A stretch of 64,000 nt of DNA. It comes from Streptomyces noursei. Its GTDB lineage: Bacteria; Actinomycetota; Actinomycetes; Streptomycetales; Streptomycetaceae. Every line of letters begins with the position of its first letter. Within the stretch, counting starts at the first letter, position 1. The position numbers and the translations under genes are program-made. The notes under the pieces are model-generated. The model saw nothing but the letters and a program-made list of their open reading frames with translations. It had not been told where the DNA came from and did not search any database. This document shows positions 17,919 to 25,428 of this stretch, piece by piece. The stretch covers positions 3,906,001 through 3,970,000 of the forward strand of contig NZ_CP070326.1 in assembly GCF_016917755.1 (NCBI RefSeq). The letters run 5' to 3'.

Positions 17919-18052
17919 AGACGCCCCTTCGGGTCGCCCGGCGCGGCGGTGGGGTTCCCCCGCTCGGGCGGATCCGAGGGTTCGGGGGAGGCCGGCGCGA
18001 CGGGTCGGTCGATCGGAACCGGCTCTCCCCGCCGGTTCCAGCTCCGACCAAA

Positions 18053-18082
18053 GGTCTAACGGCCAGCCACAAACCCTGTCAA
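18053..18082 (-). promoter_or_regulatory. Promoter of the iolC operon
   Basis: On the minus strand TTGACA (18077-18082) and TAGACC (18053-18058) are separated by 18 bases, a good match to a vegetative HrdB-type promoter. The motif at 18089-18108 lies directly upstream of the -35 box, where a repressor or activator would act. Confidence 0.6.
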
Positions 18083-18088
18083 CAGTTT

Positions 18089-18108
18089 GTCCTTACATTA
18101 TGACGTCA
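18089..18108 (+). promoter_or_regulatory. iol regulatory site A
   Basis: GTCCTTACATTATGACGTCA shares 14 of 20 positions with site B at 18231, keeping both ends (GTCCTTA and GTCA). It abuts the iolC promoter. Confidence 0.5.
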
Positions 18109-18230
18109 GCCACCCCATCCCGGCCATCGAACCCGCCGCCCCACCCGCGCCAACAGGGCCACCTGAGGCACCTGGGCCCCGAGGGCGGCCCAGGACACCA
18201 GGGCCACCCGAGCCGCCCTCGCCCCACCAA

Positions 18231-18254
18231 GTCCTTAAGTCCTTATGTCAGGAC
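18231..18254 (+). promoter_or_regulatory. iol regulatory site B
   Basis: GTCCTTAAGTCCTTATGTCA (18231-18250) agrees at 17 of 20 positions with the site before the second dehydrogenase gene (minus strand of 25181-25200). It contains 8-bp direct repeats (AAGTCCTT twice, then ATGTCAGG, 18229-18252) and the palindrome GTCCT-TATGTC-AGGAC (18239-18254). A -35-like TTGACA follows at 18261, so the site probably controls the iolE-like gene. Direct GTCC repeats of this kind suit a GntR-type regulator better than LacI; no GntR gene is in the window. Confidence 0.6.
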
Positions 18255-18352
18255 GAAGTCTTGACACTCCCCAGGGCGGCAGAGAGGCTGTGCCCCACAA
18301 CCCACCCCAGTGCCTCCCGGTCATCGCCGACCGGCGAGAGGAGAGCCGCAGC

Positions 18353-19273
18353 ATGTCCGCACCCCGTGCCGCCTCGCCCGTTCTGGACCGCCTCCGCATC
18401 GGTTCCGCCCCCGACTCCTGGGGCGTCTGGTTCCCCGACGACGAGCAGCAGGTCCCGTGGCAGCGCTTCCTGGACGAGGTCGCCGAGGCCGGCTACGAGT
18501 GGATCGAACTCGGCCCCTACGGATACCTGCCCATCGACCCCGCCGCCCTACGGGAGGAGACCTCCCGGCGCGGCCTCAAGGTCTCGGCCGGCACCATCTT
18601 CACGTCGATGCACCACGGCCCGTCCGTCTGGGACAAGACCTGGACCCACGTCTCCGAAGTCGCCTCGCTCACCCAGGCGATGGGCGCGAAGCACCTGGTC
18701 GTCATCCCCTCCTTCTGGCGGGACGACAAGACCGCCGAGATCATCGAGTCGCCCGAGCTGACCGTCGAGCAGTGGAAGCACCTGACCACCGGCATGGAGC
18801 GGCTGGGCAAGCGGGTCCGCGACGAGTTCGGCCTGGACATCGTCGTCCACCCGCACGCCGACACCCACATCGACACCGAGGAGCACGTCGAGCGCTTCCT
18901 CGACGTCACCGACTCCGACCTGGTCAACCTCTGCCTGGACACCGGCCACTACGCCTACTGCGGCGGCGACAGCGTCAAGCTGATCCGCACCTACGGAGAG
19001 CGCATCGGGTACCTCCACCTCAAGCAGGTGGACCCGGACATCCTCAGCGACGTCGTCGCCAAGGGCACCCCGTTCGGCCCGGCCGTCCAGCAGGGCGTGA
19101 TGTGCGAGCCGCCGCTGGGCGTCCCGGCGCTGCCGCCCGTCCTGGAGGCCGCCCAGGAGCTGAACGTCGACCTCTTCGCCATCGTCGAGCAGGACATGTA
19201 CCCCTGCCCGCCCGACCAGCCGTTCCCGATCGCCCAGCGGACGCGCCGCTTCCTGCGGTCCTGCGGGGCGTGA
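18353..19273 (+). CDS. Sugar phosphate isomerase/epimerase-family TIM barrel, IolE/IolH-type (probable inosose dehydratase)
   Basis: 306 residues from ATG 18353 with GAGAGGAG upstream. It has an AP-endonuclease-2/xylose-isomerase-like barrel: GSAPDSWGVWFPDD at the start, metal ligands in HPHADTHIDTEEHV and LCLDTGHYAYCGGD, then GYLHLKQVDPD and IVEQDMYPC. The order of motifs follows IolE of Bacillus (TEEEV, DTGHAYISDGD, HVHFKD). The region has every other enzyme of the pathway but no second IolE candidate close by, so 2-keto-myo-inositol dehydratase is the most likely role; an IolH-type function cannot be excluded. It is divergent from iolC and shares the regulatory interval. Confidence 0.8.
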   Translation: MSAPRAASPVLDRLRIGSAPDSWGVWFPDDEQQVPWQRFLDEVAEAGYEWIELGPYGYLPIDPAALREETSRRGLKVSAGTIFTSMHHGPSVWDKTWTHVSEVASLTQAMGAKHLVVIPSFWRDDKTAEIIESPELTVEQWKHLTTGMERLGKRVRDEFGLDIVVHPHADTHIDTEEHVERFLDVTDSDLVNLCLDTGHYAYCGGDSVKLIRTYGERIGYLHLKQVDPDILSDVVAKGTPFGPAVQQGVMCEPPLGVPALPPVLEAAQELNVDLFAIVEQDMYPCPPDQPFPIAQRTRRFLRSCGA

Positions 19274-19406
19274 GCGACACCCTCCGCTCCACCGCACACG
19301 GGAGGCCCGGGCGGACGAGGAGGGCGAGGAGGGCAGGAACGACGGGGAGGGCAGGGACGATGGGGAGGCGAGCCGCACTGAGCGCGCAGTGCACAAGAGC
19401 GCATGG

Positions 19407-19463
19407 CACATGACGACGCGTAGTGCATGACCACGCGTGGCGCAGGACGACGCGTGGCACATG
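19407..19463 (+). repeat. 17-bp tandem repeat upstream of iolG
   Basis: Three degenerate 17-bp units (CACATGACGACGCGTAG, TGCATGACCACGCGTGG, CGCAGGACGACGCGTGG) and a fourth partial one. They fill the 229-bp gap between the iolE-like gene and iolG; a preceding stretch (19300-19380) is also repetitive, with GAGG/GGCAGG-type units. Confidence 0.65.
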
Positions 19464-19502
19464 GACAGGGACGACGAGATCGACGAAGGGCGTGAGGGAC
19501 GG

Positions 19503-20549
19503 ATGGGCGAGATGGGCGAGACGGGTGCGCAGGGTTCGCGCGGGACGCTGGGCGTGGCGGTCATCGGGACCGGGCGCATGGGGGCCGACCATGTGCGACG
19601 CATCAATGACGTGATCAGTGGGGCCAGGGTGGCGGCCGTGGCCGACATCGACGCCGGCCGGGCGGAGCGCCTCGCCCACGGCATCGAGGGAGCCACCGCG
19701 TACACCGAACCGGCCGCCGCCATGGACGATCCCGGCGTGGACGCCGTGCTGATCGCCTCGCCCGGCCCGGCCCACGAGGCGGCGCTGCTCGACGCCTTCG
19801 CCCGCGACCTGCCGGTGCTGTGCGAGAAGCCGCTGACCCCCGACGCCGCCTCCGCGCTGCGGGTCCTGGAGGCCGAGCAGAAGCTGGGCCACCGGCGGGT
19901 CCAGGTCGGGTTCATGCGCCGCTACGACGCCGGCTACCGCGCCCTCAAGTCCCTGCTGGACAAGGGCGCTTACGGCCGCCCGCTGATGCTGCACAACAAG
20001 CACCGCAACGTCGACACCCCGCCCGGCTTCACCAACGCGATGATGATCAACGACTCGGTGGTGCACGAGATCGACGTGACCCGCTGGCTGCTGGACGAGG
20101 AGATCACCGCCGTACGCGTACTGCGGCCGGCACCGACCGACAACGCGCCGGAGGGGCTGAGCGACCCGCAGCTGATCCTCTTCGAGACGGCGGGCGGCCA
20201 GGTCGTGGACACCGAGCTCTTCGTCAACTGCCGCTTCGGCTACCAGGTCAGCTGCGAGGCGGTCTGCGAGGCCGGCACCGCCCGGATCGGCGATGACCAC
20301 GGGGTGTACGTCAACACCGCGGGCCACTGGGGCGGCACCATCACCCCCGGCTTCGTGGAGCGCTTCGAGGACGCCTACGACCGGCAGGTGCAGCACTGGG
20401 TGGACGCCACCCGGCGCGGCGAGGTCGAGGGCCCCAGCTGCTGGGACGGCTATGCGGCGGCCGCGGTGTGCGAGGCGGGAGTGCTGGCCCAGGCCACCGG
20501 CGACCGGGTCGTCGTCGAGCTGATCGAGCGGCCGGACCTCTATCGATGA
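19503..20549 (+). CDS. iolG: myo-Inositol 2-dehydrogenase (IolG)
   Basis: 348 residues from ATG 19503 (GAGGGACGG upstream; other in-frame starts at 19437, 19461 and 19512 cannot be excluded). It is an NAD-dependent Gfo/Idh/MocA oxidoreductase that oxidises myo-inositol to 2-keto-myo-inositol. It matches IolG segment by segment: VAVIGTGRMGADHV (Rossmann), CEKPLTPD, VQVGFMRRYDAGY, NDSVVHEIDVTRWLLDEE with catalytic His, VNCRFGYQVSCE, and GPSCWDGYAAAAVCEA. These are close to the Bacillus IolG residues (VQVGFMRRYDSGY, VNCKYGYDIQCE, GPTAWDGYIAA). It lies downstream of the iolE-like gene on the same strand and starts the pathway. Confidence 0.92.
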   Translation: MGEMGETGAQGSRGTLGVAVIGTGRMGADHVRRINDVISGARVAAVADIDAGRAERLAHGIEGATAYTEPAAAMDDPGVDAVLIASPGPAHEAALLDAFARDLPVLCEKPLTPDAASALRVLEAEQKLGHRRVQVGFMRRYDAGYRALKSLLDKGAYGRPLMLHNKHRNVDTPPGFTNAMMINDSVVHEIDVTRWLLDEEITAVRVLRPAPTDNAPEGLSDPQLILFETAGGQVVDTELFVNCRFGYQVSCEAVCEAGTARIGDDHGVYVNTAGHWGGTITPGFVERFEDAYDRQVQHWVDATRRGEVEGPSCWDGYAAAAVCEAGVLAQATGDRVVVELIERPDLYR

Positions 20550-21089
20550 GCGGTCGGCGCAACCGCGTCACGGCCGTGGACGAACTGCGACTCGGAGGCG
20601 AGATGGGGCTCGAAACGAGGCTCGTGGACGAGTTATGAAGCGCGGCAGAGCCATGGCCCCGGAAGGGACTCCGAAAACTCCGGAAAGGATTCCCGGAGGG
20701 TCATGTGACCGTGAATGAATCGCCGCTACGGGCGAGTTACCCCTGTGGGCGGGCCGAGGCCGCCGGGAAAGGGGCTCCGTAGCGGAGCGGTTCGTACGGC
20801 TGGCGAGCGCGGTCCGACCGGCCCCGCTCGCCCCCCGTTGTGTGTTTCCAGTTCGCCGGCAATCAGTTGCCGCGCGCCGTTGGCGCTTTCTGCGTGGGCC
20901 GTCCGCTCCTTACGCGCGCCATCCGCGCCCACCCGACGCGCACAAACGAGCAAACAAGCCACCGAAAGGCCGCACCATGTCCACTGCGCACGGTCCATGC
21001 ACGCCCGAAAGGCCAGCGTTTTCGGAAACCGCTCCCGAGCCGCCCGGCACGCTGTCGGCGCGTGACGCCATGGCGATCGGGGGCTGACG
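20550..21089. other. Intergenic region between iolG and the MFS gene
   Basis: 540 bp with no conserved gene. It holds a palindrome GGTCA-TG-TGACC at 20699-20710, a purine-rich stretch with two TCCGGAAAGGAT-like segments (20660-20700), and the presumed promoter and leader of the transporter gene. I found no copy of the iol motif here. Confidence 0.45.
20977..21087 (+). CDS. Possible 36-codon leader ORF before the transporter gene
   Basis: ATG 20977 follows GAAAGG by seven bases and the frame ends TGA at 21087, two bases before the transporter ATG. The peptide (MSTAHGPCTPERPAFSETAP and so on) resembles nothing I know. Tight spacing suggests translational coupling, but codon use alone does not prove translation. 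Confidence 0.25.
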   Translation: MSTAHGPCTPERPAFSETAPEPPGTLSARDAMAIGG

Positions 21090-22580
21090 ATGGCAGCTCC
21101 GACCAGTCGGTCCGCGTCCACCGCCGGGCCCGAAGCGCAGGGGAACGCCGCAGGGCAGGACCACGGCCGCCCCGGCGCCCCGTCCCCCACCGCCAAGCGG
21201 TTCATCGTCGCCATCGCCGCCATCGCCGCGCTCGGCGGCGCCCTGTTCGGCTACGACACCGGGGTGGTCTCCGGTGCGCTCCCCTTCATGGAGCAGCACT
21301 TCGGCCTCACGTCCCTCAGCGAGGGCGTCATCACCAGTGCGCTCCTGATAGGCGCGGCGTTCGGCTCGCTGATCGGCGGCCGGATGTCCGACGGACTGGG
21401 ACGACGCAACTCGCTGCTGTGGGCGGGTGCGGTGTTCATCGGCGGGGCGGTGGCGGTCGCGGTGGCGCCGACCGTGCCGTTCATGACCGTGGCGCGCTTC
21501 GTGCTGGGCCTCGCCGTCGGCAGCGCCTCCGTCATCACCCCGCTCTACCTCTCCGAGATCGCACCGTCGCACATCCGCGGCCGGCTGGTCTCGTTCAACT
21601 CCCTGATGATCGTCAGCGGTCAGCTGCTGGCGTACCTCGTCAACGCCGTACTGGCCCACTGGGAGGCGTGGCGCTGGATGCTGGGACTGGCCGCGCTGCC
21701 CGCGGTGGCGCTGTTCCTCGGCGTCCTCTTCCTGCCCGATACGCCGCGCTGGTACATCAGTCGCGGTCGGCGGGACGAGGCTGCCGCGGTGCTGCGCCGT
21801 ACGTTGGCCGCCGACGACGTCCCGGACGAGCTCGCCCGTATCGCACAGGCCCGCGACCTGGAGACCGACGCTCGAAGCGGCGCCTGGCGGGAACTGCAGC
21901 TCCCCTGGGTGCGACGACTGCTGCTGGTCGGCATCGGGCTGGCGATCGTCCAACAGATCACCGGCGTCAACGCGGTCATCTACTTCGCGCCCAAGATCCT
22001 GGCGACGACCGGCCTGGGCACCAACGCCGCGATCACCGCCACCATCGCGGTCGGCGCCGTCTCGGTCGTCGCCACCGCGATCGGCATGTCCCTGATCGAC
22101 CGGGTGGGCCGGCGTCCCATGCTCCTGTGGGGACTGTCCGGGATGACCGTGTCGCTGGCCCTGCTGGGGGCGGCGTTCCATCTGCCGCACTCCACCGCCG
22201 TCAGCTACCTGGTCCTCGGTCTGATGGTCCTGTACATGGGCTTCATGCAGGCGACCCTCAACACCGGCGTCTGGCTGCTGCTCGCCGAGATGTTCCCGCT
22301 GAAGGTGCGTGGACTGGCCATGGGCGCGGCGGTGTTCGTGATGTGGCTGGTCAACTTCGCGATCGCGCTGGTCTTCCCGGTGCTGCTCGACGCGGTCGGC
22401 GCCGGGGTCACGTTCTGGCTCTTCAGCGCGATGTGCGTGCTCTCGCTGATCTTCTGCAAGCGGTACGCCCCGGAGACGAAGGGCCTGGCGCTGGAGGACC
22501 TGGAACAGGAACTGCGCAGGACAGCGCAAGGAGCCGCCCCGAAGAACGCCCCGCAAAGCACCCCGGGCGCACCCCGCTGA
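21090..22580 (+). CDS. Sugar-porter MFS transporter, probable inositol uptake (IolT-like)
   Basis: 496 residues with 12 predicted helices. Sugar-porter signatures are complete: GYDTGVVSGALPFM in helix 1, GRMSDGLGRRNSLL in loop 2-3, PLYLSEIAPSHIRGRL after helix 4, the QQITGVNAVIYFAPKI motif of helix 7, DRVGRRPMLLWG in loop 8-9, and PETKGLALEDLE at the end. These occur in D-xylose/inositol/galactose proton symporters. Neighbouring iolG makes inositol the likely substrate, but pentoses or hexoses are possible. A 34-residue polar N-terminal tail precedes helix 1. Confidence 0.9.
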   Translation: MAAPTSRSASTAGPEAQGNAAGQDHGRPGAPSPTAKRFIVAIAAIAALGGALFGYDTGVVSGALPFMEQHFGLTSLSEGVITSALLIGAAFGSLIGGRMSDGLGRRNSLLWAGAVFIGGAVAVAVAPTVPFMTVARFVLGLAVGSASVITPLYLSEIAPSHIRGRLVSFNSLMIVSGQLLAYLVNAVLAHWEAWRWMLGLAALPAVALFLGVLFLPDTPRWYISRGRRDEAAAVLRRTLAADDVPDELARIAQARDLETDARSGAWRELQLPWVRRLLLVGIGLAIVQQITGVNAVIYFAPKILATTGLGTNAAITATIAVGAVSVVATAIGMSLIDRVGRRPMLLWGLSGMTVSLALLGAAFHLPHSTAVSYLVLGLMVLYMGFMQATLNTGVWLLLAEMFPLKVRGLAMGAAVFVMWLVNFAIALVFPVLLDAVGAGVTFWLFSAMCVLSLIFCKRYAPETKGLALEDLEQELRRTAQGAAPKNAPQSTPGAPR

Positions 22581-22603
22581 ACCACCCGACCACCCGACCG
22601 GAC

Positions 22604-22668
22604 GACGGCACGACGGCACGACGGCACGGCATGAAGGGAACGAGGGGAACAAGGGGAACGAAGGGAGC
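22604..22668 (+). repeat. Two short tandem repeats
   Basis: Three perfect copies of the 8-mer GACGGCAC (22604-22627) are followed after five bases by four near-copies of a 9-mer (GAAGGGAAC, GAGGGGAAC, AAGGGGAAC, GAAGGGAGC; 22633-22668). They lie in the 243-bp gap after the transporter gene. Confidence 0.75.
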
Positions 22669-22823
22669 GCTGAGGTAGCGGAAGTGACGGAAGATCGGAA
22701 TGAACGGAACTGACGGTTCCCGAGACACTTCCGGCCAATCCCTGCACCTTTCGGAACCACACTTCGTCCTCCCCGCGCGCAAAGGGGTGCGCTCACATCC
22801 AACGCATCCAACGGGGGGAAGCA

Positions 22824-23324
22824 ATGGAATTCGTGAAAGCCAACACAACGGGCTTCAAGGAAGCCACTGACGAAGCCACAAGCAAAGCCACCCGCAAAGC
22901 CGCAAGCAAAGCTGCGAGCGATACCGCGGGCGCCGCGACCGGCACGGGAGCCGTGCGGGGCGTCGGCCGGGCCCTCCCGCGTACGGGGACCCTCGCGGCG
23001 ACTGCGGGGCTGCTGACCGCCGGACTGCTCACCGGCCCGGCGGTCGCCGCCGGTCCGGCCGGACGGGCCGACTCCACGCAACCCGCCACGTTTGCCGCCT
23101 GCGCGTTCTACAACGGGAACGCCCTGACCGTCTACGGCCAGCACGGCGACCGCGTCAGGCAGGCGCAGTGCCTGCTGGCGAACCGCCACTACCTGACCTG
23201 GAAGGACGTGACCGGCAACTTCGGCGCGAAGACCCGGACCGCGGTGAAGGAGTTCCAGACCGCACACCATCTGGCCGCCGACGGCAAGGTCGGCAAGGGG
23301 ACGTGGCGGGCGCTGTACTCCTGA
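22824..23324 (+). CDS. Exported peptidoglycan-binding-domain protein
   Basis: 166 residues; GGGGGAAG precedes ATG 22824. The C-terminal ~75 residues are a PG_binding_1 domain (GDRVRQAQCLLANRHYL, VTGNFGAKTRTAVKEFQTAH, ADGKVGKGTWRALYS), which binds cell-wall glycan/peptide. The signal peptide is preceded by an unusually long n-region of ~52 residues: its hydrophobic core (TLAATAGLLTAGLLTGPAVAAG) lies at about 56-77. The n-region contains a short-period Lys/Ala/Thr repeat (EATSKATRKAASKAASD) coded by 12-bp repeats. No catalytic domain is present, so a scaffold or inhibitor role is more likely than hydrolysis. Confidence 0.8.
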   Translation: MEFVKANTTGFKEATDEATSKATRKAASKAASDTAGAATGTGAVRGVGRALPRTGTLAATAGLLTAGLLTGPAVAAGPAGRADSTQPATFAACAFYNGNALTVYGQHGDRVRQAQCLLANRHYLTWKDVTGNFGAKTRTAVKEFQTAHHLAADGKVGKGTWRALYS

Positions 23325-23370
23325 TCGTTCCCGTCCGTTCCTGATGCGAGGCGTCCCTGACGCCGTACCA

Positions 23371-23415
23371 CGAGGTGGCGGTCGGTCTCCCTGACGGGGA
23401 TCGGCCGCCACCTCG
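23371..23415. terminator. Terminator after the peptidoglycan-binding protein gene
   Basis: CGAGGTGGCGG (23371-23381) pairs with CCGCCACCTCG (23405-23415). The rest of the 345-bp gap to the next gene (23416-23669) shows only GC-rich sequence without a recognisable element. Confidence 0.7.
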
Positions 23416-23669
23416 CCGCGTGGCGGCCGACGTTCGGGCCGGCGGGCGGCGACGCCCCGTCCGGTTCGTCCCGTTGAGATCTTTCCGTCCCACCCCTGTC
23501 ACGGCTGTCACCGTTGCGCGGGCCTTCCGTCACAGCCCTTCAACAGCCCCTCGCCGAGGGTCACTCACCGTCGTTGTCCCGGCACAGGGTGAGTGATCGC
23601 CCCGCCGTACGCAGCCCTCCGCCGGCTCGCCGGGCCGACCTGCGTGCGGCGCCAAGGAGGTGCGCAGAG

Positions 23670-23864
23670 ATGACCGATCGAAGGCTCTGGTCCTACAAGG
23701 AGATCGCCGCCCATATCCAGGTGCAGCCGGACACCGTGCGTTCCTACCGCAAGCACGGCTTGCTACCGGATCCAGATCTGGTGGAGGGCGGCAAACCGTA
23801 CTGGTTCGCCGATACCGTCAGAGCCTGGGTGGCGCGGCGGCCGGGCCACCGCGGACGGCAATGA
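23670..23864 (+). CDS. Small helix-turn-helix (MerR/AlpA-like) DNA-binding protein
   Basis: 64 residues. An almost perfect ribosome site (AAGGAGG, 23654-23660) precedes ATG 23670 by nine bases. The sequence YKEIAAHIQVQPDTVRSYRKHGLLPDPD is a winged helix-turn-helix of the MerR/excisionase type, and GGKPYWFADTVRAWVARRPG is the following wing and helix. It has no effector domain. Such proteins can be excisionases or stand-alone regulators, but no integrase is nearby. It converges on the LacI gene. Confidence 0.75.
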   Translation: MTDRRLWSYKEIAAHIQVQPDTVRSYRKHGLLPDPDLVEGGKPYWFADTVRAWVARRPGHRGRQ

Positions 23865-23954
23865 GCGCCTGAGTCGGCGGGCACGGCCCGGCATCCGCCA
23901 GGACCGCCGGGCCGCGCCCGGACCCCGCCAGCCCACACCCCGCCACCCGCTCCG

Positions 23955-25037
23955 CTACGGCGCCGCCCCGACGCCGTCCCACGGCGGCGCCGTCGAGCCC
24001 CTGATCTCCAGCTCCGGGGTGACGAGCTGATGGGCGGCGGGTGCGTCGGGGTGCGCCATCCGGTCCAGCAGGCAGCGTGCGGCGCGGCGGCCGACCTCAT
24101 GGCTGGCGTTGTTGACGGAGTTCAGCCAGAGGTGGCGGATGCGGGAGAGGTAGGTGTTGTCGTAGCCGACGAGGGAGAGGTCGGCGGGCACATCGAGGCC
24201 CAGTTCCCCGGCGGCGGACAGCACGCCGATGCCGGAGAGGTCGTTGAACGCGAAGACGGCGGTGGGGCGGCGACCGCCACGGGCCGGGCTGAGCAGTCGT
24301 ACGGCGGCGCGGTAGCCGCCCTCCTCCGTTCCGTCGCCGCTCTCCACCACGGCGTTCGCGGCCAGCCCGTGGTCGCGCATCGTGGCCTCGAAGCCGCGCC
24401 GGCGCAGGTCGCCGACCAGCCCCTGACCTGCGAGATGGGCGATTTTGCGGTGCCCGAGGCCGATGAGGTGCTCGGTGGCGAGGCGGGCGCCGCGCTCGTC
24501 GTCGTTGGCGACGATGTCGGCCCGCGGCAGCCGGGGTTCGTGGTTGCCGGCGATGACGGTCGGCAGCCGCTCGGCGACCTCGGCGAGCCCCGTGGTGTCC
24601 GGGAGAGTGCCGACGACGACCAGGCCGTCGACCCGGAGTTCTTGGAAGGCGCGGGCGAACTCCTGGCCGGTACGCCGGTCCAGCCGGCCGTCGGCCATCA
24701 GCATCCGCAGGCCGTGGGCGTGCAACAGGGAGTTGAGGCCGTCGAGGACGTCCACGAACCACGGGTTGCGCATGTCGTTCAGCAGGACGCCGATGGTGTG
24801 CGTGCGCCGGGCGACCAGACTGCGGGCGGCGGCGTTGGGCCGGTAACCCAGTTCGTCGATGGCCTCCAGGACAGCCTGCCGCTTGGCGTCGCTGACCCTG
24901 GGTGAGCCCTGGAGGACAAGCGACACCAGCGATTTGGAGACACCGGCGCGCTCGGCGACACCACGGATCGTCGGAGGCCGGTCTGCACCGGAGCGTTCCT
25001 TGGGAGGCTCGCCCGGCGAGCCATTGGACCGTTCCAT
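23955..25037 (-). CDS. LacI-family transcriptional regulator
   Basis: 360 residues from ATG 25037, chosen over GTG 25055 because GGAAGGAT sits nine bases before it. After ~23 variable residues the LacI helix-turn-helix and hinge follow (TIRGVAERAGVSKSLVSLVL, YRPNAAARSLVARRTHTIGV), then a periplasmic-binding-protein-like effector domain (AFNDLSGIGVLSAAGELGLD, DLSLVGYDNTYLSRI). It is divergent from the second dehydrogenase gene. Control of that gene, or of the wider inositol region, is likely but the shared 20-base motif there does not look like a LacI operator. Confidence 0.88.
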   Translation of the reverse strand: MERSNGSPGEPPKERSGADRPPTIRGVAERAGVSKSLVSLVLQGSPRVSDAKRQAVLEAIDELGYRPNAAARSLVARRTHTIGVLLNDMRNPWFVDVLDGLNSLLHAHGLRMLMADGRLDRRTGQEFARAFQELRVDGLVVVGTLPDTTGLAEVAERLPTVIAGNHEPRLPRADIVANDDERGARLATEHLIGLGHRKIAHLAGQGLVGDLRRRGFEATMRDHGLAANAVVESGDGTEEGGYRAAVRLLSPARGGRRPTAVFAFNDLSGIGVLSAAGELGLDVPADLSLVGYDNTYLSRIRHLWLNSVNNASHEVGRRAARCLLDRMAHPDAPAAHQLVTPELEIRGSTAPPWDGVGAAP

Positions 25038-25124
25038 GACTGGAAATCCTTCCACCGGGTCGCATCGCCGTCAATGCGAGCACCTTCACCTTGAGCACCA
25101 CCATCACCACTGCCACTGCCACCG

Positions 25125-25154
25125 CCGGTGCCGGTGCCGGTGCCGGTGCCGGTA
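25125..25154 (+). repeat. CCGGTG hexamer tandem repeat
   Basis: Four copies of CCGGTG and a fifth ending in A, preceded by a CAC-rich run (25105-25124). It lies within the 391-bp divergent interval between the LacI gene and the dehydrogenase gene. The remainder of that interval (25210-25420) is C-rich and otherwise featureless. Confidence 0.75.
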
Positions 25155-25179
25155 CGCAGAGTTGGCTACCACCGAGGGG

Positions 25180-25202
25180 TTGACATCAGGACATACGGAC
25201 AT
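25180..25202 (+). promoter_or_regulatory. Promoter element with iol regulatory site C
   Basis: TTGACA (25180-25185) overlaps TGACATCAGGACATACGGAC (25181-25200), whose reverse complement GTCCGTATGTCCTGATGTCA equals site B at 18231 in 17 of 20 positions. The site would cover the -35 box and spacer of the downstream dehydrogenase gene. I see no good -10 box at 17-18 bases. Confidence 0.6.
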
Positions 25203-25428
25203 GCAAGGTGCCGGAGACGCAGCACTTGGACCGTTCCAACTCTTGCGCCCGGATCCCGACCGCCCCGTTCGCTGCCCCACCCCTTCCGGAAGCCCGCCCA
25301 CCCCACCTGCGGCGCCCTCTCCCGCAAGCTGCCCCGGCCGGCCCCTCAGCCCCCGGCCCCTCGGCCCTCCCTCTCCCTCCTCCCCACCCCACCCGCCTCC
25401 CGCCACCCCTCCCCCGAAGGAAACCCCC

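Noticed and set aside
23670..23864. Small HTH protein as phage excisionase and sign of an integrated element
   Set aside because: No integrase, attachment-site repeat or phage gene is found nearby, and flanking genes are metabolic; stand-alone regulator is simpler.
23955..25037. LacI protein as the master regulator binding the 20-base iol motif
   Set aside because: The motif is built of direct GTCC repeats, not the short central-CG palindrome typical of LacI sites. Kept as possible but not claimed.
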